From: JBBAAP01 sp043808305
Lineage (GTDB): Bacteria; Planctomycetota; MHYJ01; JACQXL01
Assembly: GCA_043808305.1 (NCBI GenBank)
Contig: JAZDFB010000089.1
Coordinates: 1 to 64,000 of the forward strand
DNA length: 64,000 bases
Direction: 5' to 3'
Made by a program: the position numbers and the translations under genes. Every line of letters begins with the position of its first letter. The first letter of the stretch is position 1. Positions 1 to 7,148 of this stretch are shown piece by piece. The notes beneath the pieces were generated by a model. It made no database searches and was not told the origin of the DNA. It saw only the letters and a list, made by a program, of their open reading frames with translations.

Positions 1-192
1 TTCTGGGCTACCTCAGGCAGTTTGGGTGATTCGGTCGGTTCTACCGGTTTCTGGGCTACTTCAGGAAGTTTGGGTGATTCGGTCGGTTCTACCGGTTTCT
101 GGGCTACCTCAGGCAGTTTGGGTGATTCGGTCGGTTCTACCGGTTTCTGGGCTACTTCAGGAAGTTTGGGTGATTCGGTCGGTTCTACCGGT
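1..192. repeat. 48-bp coding tandem repeat, four near-identical copies
   Basis: Units start at 1, 49, 97 and 145, each 48 bp; a degenerate unit begins at 193. Units 1 and 3 share CCTCAGGCAG while units 2 and 4 share CTTCAGGAAG. The array therefore looks like a duplication of a 96-bp pair. The period is a multiple of three and encodes the 16-aa stalk repeat of the anti-sigma factor. More copies may lie beyond the edge. Confidence 0.93.
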
Positions 193-593
193 TTCTGGAC
201 TACCTCAGGTGTTTTAACAGATTCAGGTGATTTGTTTAGCTTTAATAAGGATACGAATCCAACAATAATTAGTATTATAGCAGCGGCGGCTACAGGAACA
301 AACCAAGGTCTTGTTGAACGCCGTGCGTTCTTATTTTCCACAGTTCTTAATATCCGGGCTATCGGAGGCGCAGGCACCCGGACAGATTCAAATTCTCCGG
401 CAATCTGCCGGGCGAAAGACATTTCTTCCTTGCAATAAACATCGCATTCCGAGCAGTTTTTAATATGAGCCAGCACCTCGGGGTGCAATTCTGTCTTTTC
501 AAATATGCTTTCCTGTATTCTATCCCTGATCGCCTGGCAATCCGTCGGAGGCAATCCAATCGGGGCGCCTGAATACGGGTCCTGGGAATTCAT
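1..593 (-). CDS. Anti-sigma factor with zinc-finger motif, one membrane segment and 16-aa repeats (C-terminus cut by window edge)
   Basis: The frame opens at ATG 593 and runs off the window at base 1 without a stop. The first 60 residues hold H43-x3-C47-x2-C50 (HIKNCSEC), the zinc-binding anti-sigma pattern. A hydrophobic helix follows at about residues 99-117, so the N-terminus should be cytoplasmic. Beyond the membrane the chain is a Pro/Glu/Lys-rich repeat with the 16-aa unit TESPKLPEVAQKPVEP. The start overlaps the sigma-factor stop by four bases (ATGA), which implies translational coupling. Inferred role: it holds the adjacent ECF sigma factor at the membrane, with the repeat region as an extracytoplasmic stalk. 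The distal sensor domain is not visible. Confidence 0.82.
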   Translation of the reverse strand, partial: MNSQDPYSGAPIGLPPTDCQAIRDRIQESIFEKTELHPEVLAHIKNCSECDVYCKEEMSFARQIAGEFESVRVPAPPIARILRTVENKNARRSTRPWFVPVAAAAIILIIVGFVSLLKLNKSPESVKTPEVVQKPVEPTESPKLPEVAQKPVEPTESPKLPEVAQKPVEPTESPKLPEVAQKPVEPTESPKLPEVAQ

Positions 594-1102
594 TGTAATT
601 TCTCCTTAAGAGCCTGGTAAGCGCGATGGAGCCGGCTGGTGACCGTCCCCACCGGTTCGCCTAAATGTTTGGCAATCGCCGAACAGGACATATCCTGATA
701 AAATCGCAAGGTAAGCACCAATCTAAAATCATCAGGTAAAGTTTCTAATGCTTCGGTTACCATTATTTTATTCATTGGGTCAGTTTTCGGCTTGTCCTCC
801 ATTTCCGCCGGTATCTGCCTGGTTTTCCGATACTGCTGTTTCCGGCGGCGTTCAATAACTAACTGGAGGGCAAGTTGATAAAACCACGCTCCAAACTTGG
901 ATTTATCCCTTAATTGCCCCAGATATTTATAAGCCTTGATAAAAGATTCCTGTGCTGTCTCCTCCGCTTCAGCGCTATTGCGCGTTTGTTGGTAACAAAG
1001 ATGATAAGCCCGCGGCCAATACCGCTTGACTAATTCGCCGAAAGACGCTTTGTCGCCTTTTAATGTCTGTTCGACCAAGAGGGCATCGTTGAGATTATCC
1101 AT
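590..1102 (-). CDS. ECF-type RNA polymerase sigma factor
   Basis: The 170-aa protein has sigma-70 region 2 (about residues 22-90, including ETAQESFIKAYKYLGQLRDKS, then FGAWFYQLALQLVIERRRK) and region 4 (about 115-165, with EALETLPDDFRLVLTLRFYQ and the helix-turn-helix CSAIAKHLGEPVGTVTSRLH). The linker between them is short and there is no region 1 or 3, as in ECF sigmas. GAGG lies five bases before ATG 1102. The anti-sigma gene follows with a 4-base overlap, so the pair should form a membrane-signal-responsive switch. The regulon cannot be read from the window. Confidence 0.93.
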   Translation of the reverse strand: MDNLNDALLVEQTLKGDKASFGELVKRYWPRAYHLCYQQTRNSAEAEETAQESFIKAYKYLGQLRDKSKFGAWFYQLALQLVIERRRKQQYRKTRQIPAEMEDKPKTDPMNKIMVTEALETLPDDFRLVLTLRFYQDMSCSAIAKHLGEPVGTVTSRLHRAYQALKEKLQ

Positions 1103-1218
1103 GCAACCTCTTGTCTATATATAAGAATGATTGAAACATATTAAAAACTGCAAGCAATTTTATTCCGCTAAAAGGATAAAGTTTTCGCTATTTTAGCGAT
1201 TAATCCAGAAATACCTGT

Positions 1219-2301
1219 TTATTTCTCCGCGCCTAATTCTTTAAGCGCTTTTTGGGCGCGTCCGGTCAGTTCATCGTCGCGGATGTCCAGCAATGATTTG
1301 ATATCGGCGATGTTTTCCTTGGGCACCTGTGCTTCCTGCTTCAAGGCGACCAGCGCCACGGCGGCGATGCCGCGCAACTGCTGACTTTTGTCTTTGAGCA
1401 GTTCCACCAGGTCCGGCACGGCTTCTTTAACGTTCATATCAGCCAGCGCCAGGGCGGCTGCGCTCCGGACAAAAGCGTCAGTTCTAAGAATGTTCAACAA
1501 ATCGGGGGTAGCCGCCCGGGCGTTCAGCTTGCCCAGCGTCCGAACCGTGGCTTTCCTGATATCCACATCGTTGTCGGCCAGCAATTTCATCATATCCGGA
1601 ATCATATCCTTTGCACCCAGATCGCCCAGCGCGCCCAGCGCGGCCTGGCGCACGGCAGTTTGCTCTGCCGTGTTCTTGGCCAATTTGGATATTTTTGGGG
1701 TGGCATCCTTAGCGCCCAGTTTGCCCAGGGCGTAAACCGCAATGCTCTTCATGGCGGTATCTGTATTTTTATCTTCGAGCATCTTGCTGAGCTCACTATT
1801 GTATTCCTTGACGCCCATCTTTGACAGGGCGTTGATGGCGGCCTTTTTTACGTCTTCCGAAGTGTTTTTCGTTATGAGATTGAAGAGTTCGGGGTTGAAT
1901 TTCTGGACTTTGAGCTGGCTCATAACGGCTATAGCCGCCAACTTGACCTCGTAGTCATCGTCCCTGAGGAGTTTTATCAGGTCGCTGACCGAGTCCTTGT
2001 CCTTGGCTTCCATAGCGCCCAGCGCCCGAACTGCGGCGACGCGCACATCGAGCACTTTTTCCGAGAATATCAGCTTGCGGATGTCAGGCGCGACCTCTTT
2101 GGCGCCCATATCGCCCAGCGATTTAGCGGCCGCCGACCGGACATCGGTATCGTAGTGACTGAGCTGTTTGACCAGTTCCTTGATTTTGGCATCGCGCTCG
2201 GTCTTGGGGTCGGGCTTGGCCAGGGATTGCTTTTCCTCGGCTATGATAAGGCCGGGGCAGAGAATCGTGATGGCTATCAGAACTATTAATAACCGCGCCA
2301 T
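1219..2301 (-). CDS. Exported HEAT-repeat protein
   Basis: The 360-aa protein begins with a signal peptide (MARLLIVLIAITILCPGLIIA) and then consists of about nine HEAT/PBS-lyase-like repeats of 31-38 residues, such as VRAAAVRALGAMEAKD and VRSAAALALADMNVKEA. Such alpha-solenoids bind other proteins; no catalytic motif is present. It lies 116 bases upstream of the sigma gene on the same strand, too far to assume one operon. No clear Shine-Dalgarno precedes ATG 2301. The partner and function are unknown. A second HEAT protein occurs at 27946-28740. Confidence 0.8.
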   Translation of the reverse strand: MARLLIVLIAITILCPGLIIAEEKQSLAKPDPKTERDAKIKELVKQLSHYDTDVRSAAAKSLGDMGAKEVAPDIRKLIFSEKVLDVRVAAVRALGAMEAKDKDSVSDLIKLLRDDDYEVKLAAIAVMSQLKVQKFNPELFNLITKNTSEDVKKAAINALSKMGVKEYNSELSKMLEDKNTDTAMKSIAVYALGKLGAKDATPKISKLAKNTAEQTAVRQAALGALGDLGAKDMIPDMMKLLADNDVDIRKATVRTLGKLNARAATPDLLNILRTDAFVRSAAALALADMNVKEAVPDLVELLKDKSQQLRGIAAVALVALKQEAQVPKENIADIKSLLDIRDDELTGRAQKALKELGAEK

Positions 2302-2406
2302 AAAAATAGCATAGGAATAATTGCGGCGATGTCAATGATTTATTGCCCGGGCGCGGGATAGCTTATTTTCTGGACAGCCCCTGGCTCATGTGATACGAAG
2401 TTAGTT

Positions 2407-3699
2407 ATGTTTACGACCATTAAAGATGTCCTGCCCGGCGTGACCCTGCACCTTTACCCGACGGATAAGTTCAAGACTATTGTGGTTAAGATTTTTATCC
2501 GCCAACCGCTGGTCAGCAGTTTTGAAGCCACCCTGAACGCCATGTTACTGCGGGTAACGGCCCGGGGCTCGCGGAAATTCCCCTCGATGCGCAAGATGAA
2601 CATCTTTATGGAGTCGCTTTATGGGGCGTCGTCCGGGAGCGATATATCCAAGATAGGCGAATATTCCATACTGGAATACTATATGGAGTTTCTCAGCCCC
2701 AGCTTCGTCCAATCGCGCGTTTTGCGTTCCAAAATAACCCAGAAGGCATTCGTATTCCTTAAAGATACGATTCTCAACCCGCTGACCGAAGGCAAGAAGC
2801 TTCGAACTGATTATTGCAAGCAGGAACAGCAAAAGCTCAAGGATTTTATCGAGGGATTGTTCGACGACAAGATGGCTTTTGCCGAGGAGCGATGCAGCCA
2901 GGAGATGTGCAAGAACGAGCCGTACGGGATATTCGAATACGGCACGATTGAGGATATCGGGCGGGTGACGCCGGAGCTGCTATACGAGCACCACCGCAAG
3001 GTGCTGGCCACCGCGCCCATAGACATATTTGCGGTGGGACAGTTCAGTCCCGAGCAGATGAAAAAAACAGTGGCATTGATTCTGAAGCCGTTCAAATCAC
3101 TGCACCAGGGCATAAAGGATTTCAAGGTGGCGGCCGAGAACCCGGACACGCCGGCCGAACCGCGGGTTATCAAGGAAAATCAGCCGGTGGACCAGGGAAA
3201 ACTGGTTATGGGCCTGAGGACCAATACGACATGGAACCACGACGATGTATTCAAACTGATGGTGGCCAACGGCGTGCTGGGCGGATTCCCGCACTCCAAA
3301 CTATTCCGCAACGTCCGGGAAAAGGCCGGGCTGGCGTATTCCGTATTTTCGATAATCGAGCGGACCAAAGGGCTGATGATGATTAAGGCCGGCATCAACC
3401 ACGACAAGTTTGACCAGGCCGTAGCAATTATCAAGGAGCAGATTGAGGCGCTTAAGCAAGCGGATATCCCGGACAAGGAGATGTCCGACACCAAAAAATC
3501 CATCATCACCCGGCTGAAATCCGTGGAGGACTCGGCCGGAGCGATGATTAATTTCTACCACGAGCTTATCCTGAACGGCCGAACCGGTATTTCCATAAAG
3601 GATATAATCGGGCGGATAGATGAAGTCAGCAAGGATGAAGCGGCCGGAGTAGCGCAGAAACTTAAATTAGATACGATATATTTCTTGACTTCCTCTTAA
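2407..3699 (+). CDS. M16-fold protein, YfmF-like, without the zinc motif
   Basis: The 430-aa protein matches the two-domain insulinase/M16 layout. The N-terminal half contains SRKFPSMRKMNIFMESLYGA where active M16 enzymes carry HxxEH, so it should not hydrolyse peptides. The C-terminal half has the family's GGFPHSKLFRNVREKAGLAY stretch. This resembles Bacillus YfmF, normally paired with the active YfmH, but no YfmH-like gene follows here. It may partner a protease encoded elsewhere. The start at ATG 2407 has no obvious ribosome site. Confidence 0.75.
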   Translation: MFTTIKDVLPGVTLHLYPTDKFKTIVVKIFIRQPLVSSFEATLNAMLLRVTARGSRKFPSMRKMNIFMESLYGASSGSDISKIGEYSILEYYMEFLSPSFVQSRVLRSKITQKAFVFLKDTILNPLTEGKKLRTDYCKQEQQKLKDFIEGLFDDKMAFAEERCSQEMCKNEPYGIFEYGTIEDIGRVTPELLYEHHRKVLATAPIDIFAVGQFSPEQMKKTVALILKPFKSLHQGIKDFKVAAENPDTPAEPRVIKENQPVDQGKLVMGLRTNTTWNHDDVFKLMVANGVLGGFPHSKLFRNVREKAGLAYSVFSIIERTKGLMMIKAGINHDKFDQAVAIIKEQIEALKQADIPDKEMSDTKKSIITRLKSVEDSAGAMINFYHELILNGRTGISIKDIIGRIDEVSKDEAAGVAQKLKLDTIYFLTSS

Positions 3700-3725
3700 T
3701 AATCATTAAGGTGTTTTGCTTAATA

Positions 3726-3765
3726 ATACCTTAAGGTATTACATTATTAATATACCTACTGGTAT
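3726..3765. repeat. Dispersed double palindrome (copy 1)
   Basis: The perfect palindrome ATACCTTAAGGTAT (3726-3739) is followed 12 bases later by the imperfect ATACCTACTGGTAT (3752-3765). The same pair, in inverted order and with the same 26-base offset, occurs at 12520-12559. Both copies lie between genes. It looks like a small REP-type element. Confidence 0.7.
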
Positions 3766-3836
3766 AATCAGTAAGTAGCCACAGATTACACGGATTAACC
3801 TCTGTTTAATCTTTGGTTCAATAAAAGGAGGCCATT

Positions 3837-3995
3837 ATGGCAGCAGAAAAAGGATATTGCGTGAAATGCAAAGCCAAGAAGGAAATCAAGGACGCCAAGG
3901 TGGTAACAATGAAGAACAAGCGGCAGGCAATGAAGGGCAAATGCCCGACCTGCGGCACAGGCATGTTCAGAATTATGGGCAACAAGGCGAAGTAA
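3837..3995 (+). CDS. Small zinc-ribbon protein, DUF5679-like
   Basis: This 52-aa gene has a strong ribosome site (AAAAGGAGG) eight bases before ATG 3837. The product starts MAAEKGYCVKCKAKKEIKDA and has CVKC near the N-terminus and CPTCG near residue 36, which together can bind one zinc. It is rich in lysine. The pattern fits DUF5679, found in phages and bacteria, with no known function. It stands alone, with a hairpin downstream. Confidence 0.8.
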   Translation: MAAEKGYCVKCKAKKEIKDAKVVTMKNKRQAMKGKCPTCGTGMFRIMGNKAK

Positions 3996-4037
3996 TTTAA
4001 CCTTAAATTACTTCAAGTCAATAATCTACGGGTGCGG

Positions 4038-4058
4038 CCTCCGGTATTATACCGGAGG
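4038..4058. terminator. Hairpin downstream of the zinc-ribbon gene
   Basis: CCTCCGGTA and TACCGGAGG form a perfect 9-bp stem with a 3-base loop, 43 bases after the stop at 3995. No T-run follows, so it may be a 3'-end stabiliser or a repeat rather than an intrinsic terminator. Confidence 0.45.
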
Positions 4059-4125
4059 TTGCATCTGCTATTGAAATCATTTCCGAACCGGGATTATTAC
4101 CGTTTCTACCGGCTCTAAATAACTC

Positions 4126-4255
4126 ACGCAGTTTACCCCCGTTTTAGTCAGGGTTCGAAATGTCACTTATCATCCCGTGCACTGCTTGCAGGGCTCTTAT
4201 CCCGGCAAGAAGCCGGGATAAGGTGCCGGTACGTCACTTTGTTCCTACCGGCACT
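4126..4255 (-). ncRNA. Post-stop structured element, copy A (downstream of sppA)
   Basis: Read on the minus strand, it starts at the sppA stop with stem GTGCCGGTA/TACCGGCAC (4246-4254 and 4223-4231) around the 14-base loop GGAACAAAGTGACG. Further hairpins follow: ATCCCGGC/GCCGGGAT, then CCCTGCA/TGCACGGG. A second copy at 36050-36158 sits directly after another minus-strand stop. The first stem differs between copies but stays paired, while the loop is nearly identical. This indicates a structured RNA or a mobile repeat rather than chance. Confidence 0.6.
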
Positions 4256-5303
4256 AATATGTCCAGAGATACATAAATCTGGGTGTATCCATTGAAAACG
4301 CCGAGTTTTCCGGAAACAGGTTGACGGAAGGCCGGAAACTCTGCATTGACGAAAGGAACATTTCGCCAAACGACCAGCGCTTTTTGTAGCGGACAACACG
4401 GGCGTCGGTCAGGCCGGCCAGCTTCTTGGTTATCTCAAACGCGTCGTTGAAGTCGCCCAGTTCGTCTATCAGCCCGTTCTCAAGCGCCTGTTGTCCGGTG
4501 TAGATGCGTCCGTCAGCCAGTTTAAGTATCTTTTCCTTATCCAGGTTCTTGCGCCCGCTGACAACGATATTTACAAACCGGTCATACATCTCAGTGATGA
4601 GAGCCTGGGCGATTTCTTCTTCTTCTTCCGACATCTCGCGGGTGGATGAGAACATATCTTTCTTAGCGCCGGATTTGAAGATTATTTGCGTGACGCCGAT
4701 TTTCTTGAAGAGTTCTTCTATGTTGAGCATGCCCATGATGACGCCGATACTGCCGGTAATGGTGGTCGGGCGGGCTACGATACGGTCCGATGCCATGGAT
4801 ATGTAATATCCGCCCGAAGCGGCTACGCTGTCCATGGAGGTGACGATTTTGACCTCGGGGCGGGCCTTTTTGAAGCGCATCAGGTCGTTATAAATCTGGT
4901 CGCTTTCGGTAATACCGCCGCCCGGGCTGTTGACCTCGAGGATAATCGCTTTGATGTCATAATTCTTTTTGGCCATTTCCAGGGACTCCGCGACCATAGT
5001 GACCGGATCTGATTTCTGGCCGAATATCGAAGTTGACATATCGCGAATAATCGGTCCGGCTACGGTAATGTAAAGTATCTTCTGTCCGGCTGAGCTGGTG
5101 CCTTGCACGAATGTTTCGTCAAAGTCGCGTTTGCTGAACTGGCCGATGTTTCCGCCCTTAGCCGCCAATGCGATTAAGAGTATAAAATTAACCATCACGC
5201 TGAATACCAGCAGGATGCCCAGGATGATCGATACCCAGAAGCCGGCTGATCTCCCTTTGCGCGGTTCGGTCTGGCCTAATCCGGTGTTTGGTGTGTCAGT
5301 CAT
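4254..5303 (-). CDS. sppA: Signal peptide peptidase SppA, S49 family, short form
   Basis: ATG 5303 is chosen because AAAGGAGG lies just upstream; a longer frame has no such support. The 349-aa protein has one N-terminal membrane helix (about residues 19-49) and a single S49 domain. Ser163 in VAASGGYY and Lys215 in SGAKKDMFSS are 52 residues apart, the spacing of the Ser/Lys dyad in Bacillus SppA. The SPGGG motif lies near 126. It should cleave leftover signal peptides at the membrane. It follows two groEL genes on the same strand, with a structured leader (5317-5418) between, so it may have its own control. Confidence 0.92.
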   Translation of the reverse strand: MTDTPNTGLGQTEPRKGRSAGFWVSIILGILLVFSVMVNFILLIALAAKGGNIGQFSKRDFDETFVQGTSSAGQKILYITVAGPIIRDMSTSIFGQKSDPVTMVAESLEMAKKNYDIKAIILEVNSPGGGITESDQIYNDLMRFKKARPEVKIVTSMDSVAASGGYYISMASDRIVARPTTITGSIGVIMGMLNIEELFKKIGVTQIIFKSGAKKDMFSSTREMSEEEEEIAQALITEMYDRFVNIVVSGRKNLDKEKILKLADGRIYTGQQALENGLIDELGDFNDAFEITKKLAGLTDARVVRYKKRWSFGEMFLSSMQSFRPSVNLFPENSAFSMDTPRFMYLWTY

Positions 5304-5316
5304 AAAACCTCCTTTA

Positions 5317-5418
5317 TTAGAGCCAGTTAGCAATTCCGTCCCTACGGGGACGGAAGGGCGTTACTGGGTCTTATATCCCGCACCCTATAACGATTTATCC
5401 TACAAAGTAGGTGCGGGA
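5317..5418 (-). promoter_or_regulatory. Structured leader element, copy 1 (upstream of sppA)
   Basis: Read on the minus strand: stem CCCGCACC/GGTGCGGG, then the conserved ATATAAGACCCAGTAACG, then a 9-bp hairpin TTCCGTCCC/GGGACGGAA, then CTAACTGGCTCTAA, then the sppA ribosome site. The same architecture and conserved segments occur at 14565-14651 before another gene, with different paired bases in both hairpins. It could be a cis-regulatory RNA or a repeated mobile element. No known riboswitch class was recognised. Confidence 0.6.
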
Positions 5419-5422
5419 TTGC

Positions 5423-5443
5423 GGCTATTGATTTTCAATAGCC
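5423..5443 (-). terminator. Hairpin right after the second groEL
   Basis: GGCTATTGA and TCAATAGCC form a 9-bp perfect stem with a 3-base loop, starting one base beyond the groEL stop. No U-tract follows. It probably marks or protects the 3' end of the chaperonin message. Confidence 0.5.
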
Positions 5444-7066
5444 TTATTTCACGCTGCCTTCTATTGTCTTTTCGTTCTCTTTAAGGTCGGTAATTAATGT
5501 CCGCGAAGAAAGCATCAGCCCGGCGATGCTTGAGGCGTTTTGGATAGCGCTCCTCAGCAGTTTGGTCGGGTCGATGATTCCGGCTTTTATCATATGGGTG
5601 TATTCACCCGAGAAAGCGTCAAATCCGATAGGCTCGTTATCTTTTGATTTTTCCTTGAGTTCTTCGACTATCATAGCGCCGTCCCGGCCGCTGTTATCGG
5701 CAATTTGCCGGAGCGGCATTTCCAGCGCCCGAGCCACGATAGCGATGCCCAGCCGTTCGTCCGGCTCGGTGGTGTCTTCTTTCAATTCCTCCAGCGCCGG
5801 CAGGCACTTTAGATAAGCCAACCCGCCGCCCGGCAAGTAGCCCTCCTCGCGGGCCGCCCGGGTCGAGTTGACGGCGTTTTCAATAACCGATTTCTTTTCC
5901 TTCATCAGAGTTTCCATAGGCGCGCCGACCTTGATTACCGCCACGCCGCCCACCAGCTTGGCCAGGCGCTCCTCGTATTTTTCCCGGTCATAGTCGGAAG
6001 TGGTAGTCTTAATCAGGTTCCGTATCTGAACGACGCGTTCTTCTATTTTCTTCTTGGCACCGGCGCCTTCAATGATGTAAGTGTTATCTTTATCTATCTT
6101 GATGCTTTTAGCCTTGCCCAGGTCATTAACCGATATTTCTTCGAGCTTGGCGCCCAATTCCTCGGAGAAGAACCGGCCTCCCGTAACTACGGCAATATCC
6201 TGCATAACGGCCTTTTTGCGGTCGCCGAATGCCGGCGTTTTGACGGCGCAGCATTTCAGGGCGCCCTGGAGCTTGTTGAGGACCAGCGCCGTGAGCGCTT
6301 CGCCTTCGATTTCCTCGGCCACTATCAGGATGGATTTACCGGTCTGGACAACCTGTTCCAGCAGCGGCAGCATTTCCTGGAGGTTGGTAATCTTTTTCTC
6401 GTAAAGCAGGATGTAGCAATCGTTCAGGACGCAGGTCAGGTCGTCCGGGTTGGTTACGAAGTAAGGCGAGATGTAACCCTTGTCAAACGATAGGCCTTCG
6501 GTGAATTCCAGCGTGGTTTCGCGCGCCTTGCCTTCCTCAACCGTAACCACGCCTTCCTTGCCGACCTTGGTTATCGCTTCGGCGATGAGCTTGCCGATGG
6601 TTTCGTCACGGTTAGCCGAGACGGTGGCAATATTCTGGTAATCGGATTGCCCCGATGCCGGTTTAGACATCTCTTTGAGCGTGGCTATTATTTGTAAAGT
6701 GGCTTTATCTATGCCATTTTTGAGCGCGACCGGATTGGCGCCGGAAGTCAGGTATTTAAGCCCGGATTCGTATATGGCGTAAGCCAGCAGGGCCGAGACC
6801 GACGCGCCGTCGCCGACCATGTCTGAAGTCTTGGAAGCAACCTCGCTGATCATCTTACTGCCCATATTCTCGAACGGGTCGGGTAGTTCTACCTCTTTGG
6901 AGATGGCGTTGCCGTCCTTAACGATTTCCGGGTTGCCGAACGATTTATCCAGCAGGACGTTCCGGCCGGTCGGGCCAAGGGTTATCCTGAGCGTATCGGC
7001 CAGAGCTTTGGCGCCCTTAAGTATTTTCTGGTGCGCTTCGTAATCGAACATTAATTGCTTGGACAT
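5444..7066 (-). CDS. groEL: Divergent chaperonin GroEL, paralogue 2
   Basis: ATG 7066 has ACGGAGGT upstream, so the long upstream extension is discarded. The 540-aa product is a full GroEL: equatorial N-terminus with LGPTGRNVLLDKSFGNP, apical domain, and SAIQNASSIAGLML near the end. It lacks a GGM tail. Asp residues in the IVKDG and VGDGA motifs (E. coli D52, D87) are kept. The usual GDGTTTAT has become GDGASVSA, and the position of catalytic D398 is Asn (VIENAVNSTRAAREEG). In E. coli, loss of D398 strongly slows ATP hydrolysis. It lies 82 bases downstream of paralogue 1; no groES is nearby. Confidence 0.93.
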   Translation of the reverse strand: MSKQLMFDYEAHQKILKGAKALADTLRITLGPTGRNVLLDKSFGNPEIVKDGNAISKEVELPDPFENMGSKMISEVASKTSDMVGDGASVSALLAYAIYESGLKYLTSGANPVALKNGIDKATLQIIATLKEMSKPASGQSDYQNIATVSANRDETIGKLIAEAITKVGKEGVVTVEEGKARETTLEFTEGLSFDKGYISPYFVTNPDDLTCVLNDCYILLYEKKITNLQEMLPLLEQVVQTGKSILIVAEEIEGEALTALVLNKLQGALKCCAVKTPAFGDRKKAVMQDIAVVTGGRFFSEELGAKLEEISVNDLGKAKSIKIDKDNTYIIEGAGAKKKIEERVVQIRNLIKTTTSDYDREKYEERLAKLVGGVAVIKVGAPMETLMKEKKSVIENAVNSTRAAREEGYLPGGGLAYLKCLPALEELKEDTTEPDERLGIAIVARALEMPLRQIADNSGRDGAMIVEELKEKSKDNEPIGFDAFSGEYTHMIKAGIIDPTKLLRSAIQNASSIAGLMLSSRTLITDLKENEKTIEGSVK

Positions 7067-7122
7067 ATTTTTACCTCCGTAAGCTTTGCAAATCTGAGAT
7101 ATTCTTATTCTATTTTCTAAAC

Positions 7123-7141
7123 TCCGCCTGATGCCGGCGGA
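7123..7141 (-). promoter_or_regulatory. Hairpin between the two groEL genes
   Basis: TCCGCC and GGCGGA pair across a 7-base loop in the 82-base spacer, just after the stop at 7149. It could adjust the ratio of the two chaperonins by stabilising or attenuating the message. This is inferred from position only. Confidence 0.4.
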
Positions 7142-7148
7142 AAGTTTT

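Noticed and set aside
4126..4170. tRNA-like T-loop sequence GGTTCGAAAT on the plus strand
   Set aside because: No acceptor, D or anticodon stems can be formed around it, and copy B of the element lacks it.
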